Below, piece after piece: positions 6,601 to 11,472 of a DNA stretch of 11,695 nucleotides. The number at the start of each line of letters is the position of its first letter. Position 1 is the stretch's first letter. The position numbers and the translations under genes were made by a program. Under the pieces are notes generated by a model. The model had not been told where the DNA came from. It saw only the letters and a list, made by a program, of their open reading frames with translations, and did not search any database. This DNA comes from Baffinella frigidus (Eukaryota; Cryptophyceae; Cryptomonadales; Baffinellaceae): NCBI GenBank assembly GCA_026770585.1, contig MU648031.1:3117-14811 (forward strand). Direction: 5' to 3'.

Positions 6601-8713
6601 AGGTGAAAAGGCCTTTACGATCGAGGCCTTTTCGGAAGCAGTTGACTAAAAACCGCGGGGTTTATACCGGGGCGGGACGAGACCGGGCATGTTTTGTACT
6701 AAGGGATTTTAGGATTTCATTTTAAACATGTGCCACACAGAGGGCTACGAAGGTTCGGGCACTCACTGCCCGAGTTTCCGTTACCTTATCCGTAGGAACG
6801 CCCCTATGGCCCTACGGGTTTCCTACCGTAGGGTTCTAGGTCTTATCGCTTAGGGGTTATTCATGATCCCTTCGAAATCCGCTGTGTGGTTTGGACTACC
6901 GTACCTGGGCCGAAACGAGGCGTGGAAGCAGTTGACTAATCCGGCGGGGTTTGTACCAGGACGGGGACGAGACCGGGCAGGGTTTGTACCAAGGCTTTGT
7001 AGGAAATACATTTTAAAGCTGTGTTTAGTCTACCGTACCTGGGCCGAAACGAGGGCGGCCTTGTCGGCGTCCGCCGACCTGGTTTCGGGTGCAGGGGTTT
7101 AGGGTTTCAAGTTCAGAGTTTCGGGATTCGGGTTTCGGGATTCGGGTTTGGGGGTTTCGGGTTCAGGGTTTGGGGGTTGGGATTTGAACAAGGAGGAGAA
7201 GGGTTTCGGGGTTCGGGGTTTCGGGTTTCGGATTCAGGGGTGTAGAGTTTGGGGCGAGGCCACTTGCGGCGCCACTCGCGCGTAGTTTCGGGTTTCGGGT
7301 TTCGGTTGTCGGTTTTCGGGTTTCGGCTTCAGGAGTGTAGGGTGTGGGGCGAGACCATGGCTTCAGGAGTGTAGGGTGTGGGGCGAGACCATGAGGTTTG
7401 GGATTTGGGGTGTAGGGTTTCAGGTGTAGGGGTGCATACCACTTGCAGCGCCACTCGCGTGCGATGGTGTCGAAGGACACGTTGGGCGTGATGTCGATCA
7501 TCGACGCCGCTGCAGGGAGGGGAGCAGTTGAGTAATCACGTGCGCTCCCGGTACAAAACCTGCGCGGTCGCGTCCCCGCTCCGGTACAAAACACGCGCGG
7601 GTTAGTCAACTGCGGTGATGTCGATCATCGACGCCGCTGCAGGGAGAGGAGCGGTTGAGTAATCACGTGCGCTCCTCGGTTCCCCACGAACAAACTCTTC
7701 GACTATTAACACATTTAAGCGTTTCCTGGTACAAAACCTGCGCGGTCGCGTCCCCGCCCCGGTACAAAGCACGCGCGGGTTAGTCAACTGCGGTGATGTC
7801 GATCATCGACGCCGCTGGCAAGGGGAGGATGAGCGTCAGCGGTTGACTGACCAGGGCAGGTTTTCGTCGCCTTCAGAGCTCTCTTCCCCAATCAGGTTGG
7901 CCAACTATTCTCGAGTTGAGTTGATATGCTGGGTATGCGGTACAGACCCGTCAACTTTGGGGCGGAAAAGAGCCCGGGCTCACCGAATTGGTGAGCCCAA
8001 AGAGAATGCTCCAGAGCTAAACCCTGCCCATGCAGGGGGGGGGCTTTTGAGCATTCGGAAACAGAACCCTTTTCAGGCAGAGAGGGGGACACGCCAACAG
8101 GGCTCTGCAGCGGACTTTGCCAGGTTGTTTCCAACGGGCGATTGCAGGCAGAAAGTTGGCCTGTTGGGGCAACTCTCTGGTACAAATCGACGTTTGGAAA
8201 CGACCTGAGCAAGTCCTTTTCGGAGCCCTGGTCGAGGAGTGCTTTGACTACGCTCGCGTCACCAACGTCAGGCACCTCCAACCCGGAAAGGACGACCATA
8301 TTTCTTGGGGGGGGGGTCACTTGAGTTGTACTGGAGTGAGTCGGAGACTCAAGGGATCCCAAAAAGATTGGGTCACCCTCGCAGGTGTAGGACAAACGTG
8401 TGAAGCTGAGGAACGGGCCTCGCATCCTACTCCCTGAGTGCCCTCCTGACACCACTGCACCGCAAAACCCCCCACCGAAGCCCACCCGGACAAGTGTTTT
8501 GAGGCAGGGCGCGTCCATCAGGCTCCCGCGGAAGCCTCGGAGGATCGGAGAATCCGGGGTTTGGATGCGGGGGCAACCGGCAATGCCGCCGCGGAGACCG
8601 AGCGAGCGGGTGGACACACGCGCCGCCGGGGGGAAGGTGCCCGGGAGGAGGGTGGCGGGCATGAAGGCCGAGGCCGAGGCCGCGATGGCGAGGATAACAG
8701 AGCCGCGGAGCAT
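3674..8713 (-). CDS. Gene 2: predicted plastid-targeted 160-aa protein, 6 exons, complete
   Basis: Exons: 8713-8578, 7509-7440, 7078-7039, 5881-5789, 4728-4642 and 3730-3674. All introns are GT-AG, with lengths 1068, 361, 1157, 1060 and 911; junction phases are 1, 2, 0, 0 and 0, and 483 nt give 160 residues plus stop. Residues 1-16 are a signal peptide (MLRGSVILAIAASASA) followed by FMP and a basic, hydroxylated stretch to LGLRGG: the bipartite leader of proteins imported into secondary red-type plastids. The mature part has ITPNVSFDTIAREWRCKW, a SADADKAALVSAQ helix, then VQRVVCGGCLDFK with a CGGC motif, FGDWEAAKFEPEEAFLAKIK, and the end PGITEVETQTYTLMPM. From memory this pattern resembles a small uncharacterised protein of diatoms and other algae, but I cannot name it and could not check. 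Weakest join is the exon 1 donor (GCCG|GTTGCC); the other five are well supported by frame and composition. It is divergent to gene 3. Confidence 0.8.
3733..3905. repeat. TTTGGGG-type G-rich tract inside gene 2 intron 5
   Basis: Dense GGGGTTT, GGGTTTT and GGGGATT repeats. On the sense (minus) strand this is a CCCCAAA tract ending directly at the acceptor ACCGAAACAG of the terminal exon. The G-rich strand has dozens of GGG/GGGG runs with short spacers, so quadruplex formation is plausible. The plus-strand frames give GFGVWGL-type peptides that are pure repeat translation. Confidence 0.85.
3935..4055. mobile_element. Miniature inverted-repeat element, copy 2, inserted in telomere-like DNA
   Basis: Ends are TACAGGGGTACCTCGCTCAT on both sides in inverted orientation, continuing AAGAAAC, longer and more perfect than in copy 1. 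The centre is rich in AGGGCCCTAGG and GGTCCTAGGGG. It is flanked by TTTAGGG on the left and GGGTTTGG on the right, so it appears to have inserted into a telomere-like tract within intron 5, perhaps with a duplicated GGG. Non-autonomous. Confidence 0.88.
4056..4330. repeat. Telomere-like tracts in both orientations
   Basis: 4056-4138 is GGGTTTA/GGGTGTA repeat; 4207-4242 is the reverse orientation (CCCTAAA); 4278-4330 is forward again. The inverted arms each adjoin a GA/CT run (AGAGAGAG at 4140, CTCTCTCTC at 4240). All of this is within gene 2 intron 5. The segment 4278-4330 also interrupts a degraded exon copy. Confidence 0.8.
4331..4377 (-). repeat. Degraded donor-side copy of gene 2 exon 5 (copy 3)
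   Basis: On the minus strand this reads TFGEFQSAKFASEEAYA, in frame and related to FGDWEAAKFEPEEAFLA of exon 5. It then runs into a telomere-like tract, after which CTGGCGGCAAGATTGAAG (4253-4275) looks like the missing exon end. No GT donor or AG acceptor frames the interruption, so this is probably a dead copy split by the repeat. Confidence 0.55.
4378..4640. repeat. Tandem donor-side copies of gene 2 exon 5 with CTAGAGCGCTCTAG palindromes
   Basis: The unit of about 156-190 bases is the 3' part of exon 5, the first intron bases (GTGCTGACCCCCTTAACCCG) and a palindromic stretch with repeated CTAGAGCGCTCTAG and GTTCTAGAGCG. The partial exon copy at 4549-4486 encodes FGDWEAAKFEPAEAFLAKIK and keeps AAG|GTGCTG, but lacks a usable in-phase acceptor. 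The bona fide exon is immediately upstream at 4728-4642. Confidence 0.75.
4738..4850. repeat. Telomere-like and AT-rich stretch upstream of exon 5
   Basis: 4731-4766 is GGGTTTA repeat whose sense-strand form (CCCTAAACCCCAG) supplies the acceptor of exon 5. It is followed by TTTTTATTTTTATT-type sequence to about 4830. A related AT-rich block (TATTTATTATCTATTA repeats) lies at 4997-5042 before the neighbouring exon copy. Confidence 0.7.
4834..5275 (-). repeat. Two tandem acceptor-side copies of gene 2 exon 5
   Basis: Copies at 4992-4898 and 5269-5101 start GTGGTGACTGCGCTGGATGC like exon 5 and later reach GCGACTGGGAAGCGTGCCAA, but both carry about 30 extra bases (GGCCACAGGATGCGCGTCGT, then CAGCGCTCTC) absent from the true exon. 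The more distant copy is further split by about 79 bases that begin with a telomere-like TTAGGGTTCAGGG. Both copies are followed by the same GGTGTAGGGTGTAGGGG and GGCGAGTCTATGG sequence, so the duplicated unit spans exon edge plus flank. One copy has CCCTAG before it as a possible acceptor; both are interrupted by stops or frame changes. Confidence 0.7.
5276..5560. repeat. Unassigned intron 4 sequence with GGGTTTCGGG-type tract
   Basis: 5276-5400 shows nothing I can assign apart from short direct repeats (GATTACTGATTACTGA, CTAACCCGTGCTAACCCGTG). 5405-5510 is a GTCGGGT/GGTTTCGGG/GGTTCGGG tract, a telomere-like variant also seen at 7085-7440. No exon is seen. Confidence 0.6.
5561..5788 (-). repeat. 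Tandem donor-side copies of gene 2 exon 4 alternating with module A
   Basis: The true exon 4 end (GCCTCGACTTCAAG|GTGCCT at 5789) is followed downstream on the minus strand by a second CTGCCTCGATTTCAAG|GTGCC near 5677-5695 and a third CCTCGACTTCAAG|GCACC near 5585-5602, where the GT is lost. Between them lie two copies of module A (plus-strand positions 5723-5775 and 5612-5662), an inverted GTTGAC...GTCAAC pair around a GTACAAA box. The whole is an array of [exon end, intron start, module A]. Confidence 0.82.
5881..6136 (-). repeat. Array of eight acceptor-like units upstream of gene 2 exon 4
   Basis: On the minus strand the unit TGGTACAAAACAGGACG, or close variants, occurs with its CCTG (plus-strand) at 5881, 5926, 5958, 5989, 6020, 6051, 6082 and 6123, mostly 31 bases apart. 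The first is the acceptor actually inferred for exon 4 (ACAAAACAG|GAC). Each unit therefore copies the 3' splice site and the first exon bases. Spacers vary (CACGCACGTCAGCACG, GGGGGGTGGTCACG). The plus-strand open frame 5639-6229 is a translation of this array. Confidence 0.82.
6139..6202 (+). repeat. Module B copy 1
   Basis: GCAGTTGACTAACCCGGCAG, then GTTTTGTACCGGGTCGGGGA and CGAGACCGGGCAGGGTTTGT. A 64-base module with a GTTGACTAA head and two GTTTTGTACC boxes. Other copies: 6397-6602 (split by an element), 6639-6702, 6929-6992 and, in reverse, 7548-7614 and 7728-7794. It lies at the far end of the acceptor array. Confidence 0.8.
6220..6356. mobile_element. Miniature inverted-repeat element, family D copy 1
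   Basis: Left arm ATCTCCATAGAGGTATTAAT, then TAATTGCTTTTGGCGCAACG; right arm is its near reverse complement (TAATACTTGTATGGAT at the end). The inner part reads AACGAAATTTACTACA against TGTAGTAATTTTCGTT. Arms cover about 50 bases each side of a loop of about 35. A closely similar copy is at 9703-9843. Located inside gene 2 intron 3. No clear target duplication here. Confidence 0.88.
6363..6393 (-). repeat. Donor-side copy of gene 2 exon 3 (copy 3)
   Basis: On the minus strand CTCTCCGATCAGGGCCAG|GTGCGGTAGACTG resembles the end of exon 3 and its donor (CTCGTTTCGGCCCAG|GTACGGTAGACTA). It sits next to a module B copy, as does copy 2 at 6889-6925. Confidence 0.55.
6397..6602. repeat. Module B copy 2 split by a miniature element
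   Basis: GCAGTTGACTAACCGGGCA at 6397-6414 and CGGGCAGGTTTTGTACCAGG from 6564 are the two halves of one module, interrupted by a 149-base element. The hexamer CGGGCA is present on both sides (6409-6414 and 6564-6569), as expected for a target-site duplication. The second GTTTTGTACC box of this copy is missing after GACGAGACCG. Confidence 0.78.
6415..6563. mobile_element. Miniature inverted-repeat element, family E
   Basis: Terminal repeats of about 42 bases: CCGGGAACATCATTCAATTA on the left and, reversed, CCGGGAACATCATTTGATTA on the right, continuing to GGGCAACGAAATT. The inner core (GGGCAACGAAATTTACTACA type) is shared with family D although the outer ends are unrelated. Flanked by a CGGGCA duplication. 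Non-autonomous; inside gene 2 intron 3. Confidence 0.88.
6639..6702 (+). repeat. Module B copy 3
   Basis: GCAGTTGACTAAAAACCGCG, then GGGTTTATACCGGGGCGGGA and CGAGACCGGGCATGTTTTGT. Same order of boxes as copy 1. Followed by ATTTTAGGATTTCATTTTAA, which matches the sequence after copy 4 (GTAGGAAATACATTTTAA at about 7000). Confidence 0.75.
6703..6888. repeat. Intron 3 sequence with hairpin and CCTACGG-family repeat
   Basis: Contains a short hairpin TCGGGCA...TGCCCGA near 6756-6774 and, at about 6790-6865, a diverged reverse copy of the palindrome-rich repeat at 1239-1330. No exon is seen. Confidence 0.5.
6889..7020. repeat. Donor-side copy of gene 2 exon 3 (copy 2) plus module B copy 4
   Basis: On the minus strand 6920-6889 reads CCTCGTTTCGGCCCAG|GTACGGTAGTCC, almost identical to the true exon 3 end at 7053-7027. 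The module B copy (GCAGTTGACTAATCCGGCGG ... GGGCAGGGTTTGTACC, 6929-6992) lies between the true exon edge and this copy. The unit repeats every 130 bases or so. Confidence 0.8.
7085..7440. repeat. GGGTTTC telomere-like tract filling gene 2 intron 2
   Basis: Almost the whole 361-bp intron is GGGTTTC, GGGTTCA, GGGATTC and GGTGTAGGG repeat. On the sense strand it is C/A-rich and ends CCCGAAACCAG at the exon 3 acceptor. Two direct repeats of GTGTAGGGTGTGGGGCGAGA, then CCAT, occur at 7336-7362 and 7369-7392, and the motif CACTTGC.GCGCCACTCGCG at 7261-7280 copies the end of exon 2 (7441-7460). So a donor-side copy of exon 2 is present here as well. Confidence 0.75.
7510..7830 (-). repeat. Two acceptor-side copies of gene 2 exon 2 alternating with module B
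   Basis: The exon 2 start, CTGCAG|CGGCGTCGATGATCG, is repeated on the minus strand at about 7643-7615 (CTGCAG kept) and 7820-7793 (GCCAG). Each copy breaks off at ATCACCG and continues into module B, so reading on gives MIDITAVD and a stop. Module B copies here are reversed (7548-7614, 7728-7794). Units are 126 and 178 bases apart; the longer one has about 52 extra bases at 7678-7730 without repeats. Confidence 0.82.
7892..8577. repeat. 5' half of gene 2 intron 1: module A copies and hairpins
   Basis: Module A is at 7905-7960 (plus), and a degenerate relative at 8110-8210 keeps GGTACAAATCGACG. Perfect hairpin GGGCTCACC gaatt GGTGAGCCC at 7976-7998. A nested fold is at 8001-8056 (GAATGCTC...GAGCATTC around CCCTGCCCATGCAGGG). 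The minus-strand frame stays open from 8713 to 7892 (273 codons), but after the leader it loses the GC-rich exon character and translates repeats. Confidence 0.6.
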
Positions 8714-8847
8714 GGTGATCGGATGGGGGCCGAAAACAAGATCGGCGCGACTTTTGACCGAAAGTCAACCTACCTGTCGTATATCTCACATTTCGACGAT
8801 TTGAGATATACGACGTCTTCGGAACTGCGTCGTTACTGCGAAGGGCG
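8714..8847. promoter_or_regulatory. Divergent promoter interval of genes 2 and 3
   Basis: Only 134 bases separate the two start codons, which point away from each other. In it a perfect 13-bp inverted repeat, GTCGTATATCTCA (8776-8788) and TGAGATATACGAC (8802-8814), flanks a 13-base loop. The arms include TATAT on each strand, so they could serve as paired core-promoter boxes, an operator for a dimeric factor, or part of a short 5' untranslated region. Coordinated expression of the two genes is an inference. Confidence 0.6.
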
Positions 8848-11161
8848 ATGGCGGCGTCGAACGCGCAGCCCGGGCTGCTGGCATGCATCGAGGTGTGCGA
8901 CCTGCTGCACCGGGACAGCTCCACGGTCTCGCTGCTCGCGAGCCGGGTGTGCGACCTGCTGAGCGGCGTGCGCAAGACGCTCCGCGATTCCCCCGAGGAC
9001 TCCGAGCAGGTCCGCCCCTCCTTCTCCTTCTCCTTTGTTGTTGAATGTGTCATCCATGGCGATGCGACGGGGGGCGGGGAGGGACTAGTGGTGTCCTTCC
9101 CCCGACCCAGAACACGGACCCCACGAGCCTCATATCTCCGCATTTCCGCGGCAGGTGCTCAGCGAGTTCGAGGAGATCGCGACGGCGCATCAGACCATGG
9201 CGCTGACTTGTGGCGAGAGCGAGCGCCTCGCGTGGGGTACGCGTTTTGTATCTGATCACTTTTAGGGTTCAGGGTTTAGGGCTTAGGGTTCAGGGTTTGG
9301 GGTTCAGGGTTCAGGGTTTGGGTTTTAGGGTTTGGGGTTGGGGTTTTCTAGTTTGGGTCCAGTCCAGACCTCGCGCGAGAAAACAGCCTCCAGCCCTCGA
9401 ACCACGCAAGAGTGTAGGGCTGACCTGGGAAAACAAGCCAGTTCACACGGAATTTGTAACAAATTTGCGAAATTTCGATTTTTATGTGGGAAGAATGTCC
9501 ACTTATGAACTTAAGAAATAGTAGAATTCTACTATTTCTCCTGTGGGTCACTCTGCCCTACACTCTTGCGTGGAATGCCTGAAACAGACGCACCACCGCT
9601 GACAACCCTGACTATAAACACGAATCCCTGAAGCAGACTGCTTCAGGGATGCTCCCTGGCCCTCCTCACCACCGTGTGGTGACAACCGTGACTCCCGTAG
9701 TCTAATCTCCATACAGGTATTAATTAATTGCTATTGGCGCAACGAAATTTACTACACAAACGCTCTACTATTACTTTTATGAGCAAATCGTGTAGTAATT
9801 TTTGTTGCCGAAAAGCAATTAATTAATACTTGTATGGAGATTAAGTCAGGTAGTCCGACCGCGATGCGCGCTCGAAACTTGGAATGCCTGAAACAGACTG
9901 CTTGAGGGATGATCCCTGGCCCTCTTCACCACCGTGTGGTGACAACCCTGCCTCCCAGTCAGGTAGTCCATCCGCGATGCGCGCTGGAAACTTGGACAAC
10001 CCGAACCCCCAAACCCGAAACCCTAAACCCGAATCCCGAAACCCGAAACCCGAAACCCTAAACCATAAACCCTAAACCTTTCCGGCGGATGGCTGGCGGC
10101 GGGTACCCTGCGCGCACAAGGTTAATTAACCTAGGACCCTTACTAAATTTAATTTAGTTAGGACCCTAACTAAATTTAATTTAGTGAGGACCCTAACTAG
10201 ATTTAATTTAGTTAGGACCCTAACTAGATTTAATAGGGTCCTAACTAAATTCAACTAGGACCAGAATCCGGTTTGATAGTCCGTTTTCTTTTAAATTAGA
10301 CTTGTCCACGGATGAACCTGGTAGAGTGCGTCGGCGTTGAATTCCGGAACCGCAACCTCGGAAACCCAGCTCAGCATTATTTGGTCTCGCCAGTTTGGCG
10401 AGAACGGGCTCTTTTTCGCCCCAAAGTTGACGGATTTATACCCGGCAACCCGGGATGTCAACTTGAGAATAGTCCGCCAACCCTCGAAGAACGGAAATCC
10501 TCCGTTAGGTCCTCTAGGTTTTAATTTCGCCCAACATAGCCCAGCAACCCTGGTGTCAACTTGAGAATAGCCTGAGGCAGAACACGGCGCCCGTCCTAGC
10601 TCTGCCTCACTCGGGTTCACGGGCTCTTTTCCGCTCTAAAGTTGACAGGTTTGTACCACCAACCGAGAACGTCAACTTGCGAATAGCCCTTCCGCCATGC
10701 CAGGGCTCGCACAGCGGCTGGCTGGATCTTACCGGACTATTCTCATGTTGACGTCCTGGGGTTGTGGTACAAATCCGTCAACTTTGGGGGCACGGCAGGA
10801 CTGGCGCAGCGGCTGGCTGGCTCTGCGCACGCTGCGCACGCGCGCGTGCTCCCTGGCCCTTCCGGGCATGATCCAAAAGTTGACGGATTTGTATCACACC
10901 CACCCACCATGTCAACTTAACAACAGTCCCTTCCGCCACGGCAGGGCTGGCTGGCGCTTGACGGACTATTCTTAAGTTGACGTCCTGGGGTTCTGGTACA
11001 AATCCGTCAACTTTGGGGGCACGGCAGGGCTGGCGCAGCGGCTGGCTGGCTCTTCACACCCTGCTGCGCACGCGCGCGCGCTTCCCGGCGCGCCGGCGCG
11101 CCCGGCGGGGCAGAGCCACCTGGCGTCGTCGCTGCTGTTCAACGCCGACGCGCTCTATCAG
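8848..11161 (+). CDS. Gene 3: unrecognised helical protein, 3 exons, 3' end beyond window
   Basis: Exons: 8848-9009 (54 codons), 9155-9236 and 11028-11161. Splice sites: CAG|GTCCGC to GCGGCAG|GTG (145-bp intron, phase 0), then GGG|GTACGC to ACGGCAG|GG (1791-bp intron, phase 1), ending at CAG|GTGTGT in phase 0. Together they give 126 residues with no stop. There is no signal peptide or membrane segment. Exons 1-2 are rich in Leu, Ser, Glu and Ala with regularly spaced leucines (CDLLHRDSSTVSLLASRVCD, then SEFEEIATAHQTMALTCGES), suggesting a helical or coiled-coil protein of the cytosol. Exon 3 joins as LAWG|LAQRLAGS, has a low-complexity Ala/Pro/Arg stretch, and ends SHLASSLLFNADALYQ. I do not recognise the family. 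The first two exons are strong; exon 3 is supported by phase and by repeated copies of both its edges, but another exon could lie in the long intron. Confidence 0.65.
9258..9352. repeat. Telomere-like tract in gene 3 intron 2
   Basis: GGGTTCAGGGTTTAGGG and GGGTTTGGGG repeats, beginning about 20 bases after the inferred donor of exon 2. Same class as the tracts in the gene 2 introns, but with the G-rich strand as sense. Confidence 0.85.
9402..9573. mobile_element. Miniature inverted-repeat element, family F
   Basis: Perfect 19-bp terminal inverted repeats: CCACGCAAGAGTGTAGGGC at 9402-9420 and its exact reverse complement at 9555-9573. Inside, 9514-9539 is a perfect 26-bp palindrome with half AGAAATAGTAGAA. 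Total 172 bp, no coding capacity. No unambiguous target duplication. A single copy in this window. Confidence 0.82.
9574..9997. repeat. 113-bp tandem repeat with hairpins, interrupted by an element
   Basis: The unit runs from AGTCAGGTAGTCC through GCGATGCGCGCT, CTTGGAATGCCTGAAACAGA and CACCACCGTGTGGTGACAAC to CTCCC. One whole copy is at 9844-9956, a partial next copy at 9957-9997, and an earlier variant at 9574-9698 with an inserted palindrome (ATCCCTGAAGCAG a CTGCTTCAGGGAT, 9632-9658). CACCAC cgt GTGGTG is a short hairpin in each. A family D element sits between the first and second copies. Confidence 0.78.
9703..9843. mobile_element. Miniature inverted-repeat element, family D copy 2
   Basis: Ends TAATCTCCATAC and GTATGGAGATTA are exact reverse complements; arms extend through GGTATTAATTAATTGC and GGCGCAACGAAATTTACTAC. 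Flanked on both sides by AGTC (9699-9702, 9844-9847), a likely 4-bp target duplication; the neighbouring tandem copy at 9957 shows the uninterrupted site. 141 bp, non-autonomous, close relative of 6220-6356. Confidence 0.9.
9999..10078. repeat. CCCTAAA/CCCGAAA tract
   Basis: Telomere-like repeat in the orientation opposite to 9258-9352, so gene 3 intron 2 contains arrays facing each other. Ends at ACCTTTCCGGCGG. Confidence 0.85.
10133..10240. repeat. 27-bp minisatellite
   Basis: Units AGGACCCTAACTAAATTTAA, then TTTAGTT, start at 10133, 10160, 10187 and 10214 with an exact 27-base period; the last is truncated and followed by an inverted piece (AGGGTCCTAACTAAATT). Each unit is itself partly self-complementary (AACTAAATT/AATTTAGTT). 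It adjoins a family C copy. Confidence 0.88.
10241..10313. repeat. Family C element, copy 2
   Basis: CTAGGACCAGAATCCGGTTT, GATAGTCCGTTTTCTTTTAA and ATTAGACTTGTCCACGG match the element at 361-480 and the shorter piece at 11308-11346 (GGAATCCGGCTTGATAGTCA). It is followed at once by the inverted gene 3 exon-edge copy. Confidence 0.65.
10318..10341 (-). repeat. Inverted donor-side copy of gene 3 exon 3
   Basis: On the minus strand TTCAACGCCGACGCACTCTA, then CCAG|GTTCAT repeats the last eight codons of exon 3 (FNADALYQ) and its donor, with two changes in 24 bases. It is in the opposite orientation to the gene, so it cannot be an exon of it, and shows that exon-edge copies can also be displaced and inverted. 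Confidence 0.7.
10382..11018. repeat. Module A cluster with acceptor-side copies of gene 3 exon 3
   Basis: Module A (consensus CTATTCTCAAGTTGACG, about 22 bases with GTACAAAT, CGTCAACTTTGGGG) occurs at 10419-10474 (minus), 10540-10572 (half, minus), 10637-10688 (minus), 10734-10788 (plus), 10872-10928 (minus) and 10964-11018 (plus). Plus copies are followed by CACGGCAG|G.CTGGCGCAGCG, the acceptor and start of exon 3, at 10795 and at the true site 11028; related pieces are at 10692 and 10935. The large unit has a period of about 230 bases. In the last copy the arms AAGTTGACG (10974-10982) and CGTCAACTT (11005-11013) pair perfectly. Confidence 0.85.
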
Positions 11162-11351
11162 GTGTGTCCAGCACGCATCCCAGTGTGTCCATCACATATC
11201 GCAGTGTGTCTAACACTCCTCCTCCCTGGCGACCGAACACCTCGCTCTGTCCCAGTCGATTCGGTCTCGCCAGGTTGAAGCGCCCAGCCTCTTCCCCCAG
11301 ATTTCATCGGGGAATCCGGCTTGATAGTCAATTTTCTTTTCAATTAAATCG
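11162..11351. repeat. Short GTGTGTCC repeats and family C fragment
   Basis: 11162-11215 has three units of about 20 bases with CAGTGTGTCCATCACAT-type sequence, starting at the donor itself. 11264-11346 contains GGTCTCGCCAGGTT, similar to 10383-10397, and a third family C piece (GGAATCCGGCTTGATAGTCA, then ATTTTCTTTTCAATTAAATC). No exon is seen. Confidence 0.6.
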
Positions 11352-11411
11352 GCTTCTTTCGCTAAAGTTGACGGGGTTGTGCCGCGGACCCAGCACGTCG
11401 CCTTGAGAAGA
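11352..11411 (-). repeat. Degenerate module A copy
   Basis: GCTAAAGTTGACGGGGTTGT, then GCCGCGGACCCAGCACGTCG, CCTTGAGAAG: the order of boxes matches the minus-oriented copies at 10419 and 10637, but the second GTCAAC has decayed to GTCGCC. It sits directly upstream of the second copy of the gene 3 exon end. Confidence 0.65.
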
Positions 11412-11423
11412 GGAGGGAGACCT

Positions 11424-11472
11424 GCAGAGCCACCTGGCGTCGTCGCTGCTGTTCAACGCCGACGCGCTCTAC

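Noticed and set aside
7892-8713. 273-codon continuous minus-strand frame starting at the gene 2 leader
   Set aside because: Only the first 45 or so codons look like exon. The remainder translates module A and low-complexity sequence, whereas splicing at 8578 joins in phase to the conserved-looking exon 2.
500-11400. GTTGACT as a plant-type W-box (WRKY binding site)
   Set aside because: The word matches TTGAC[CT], but it always occurs inside larger repeat modules in introns, so transcription-factor binding is not the simplest reading.
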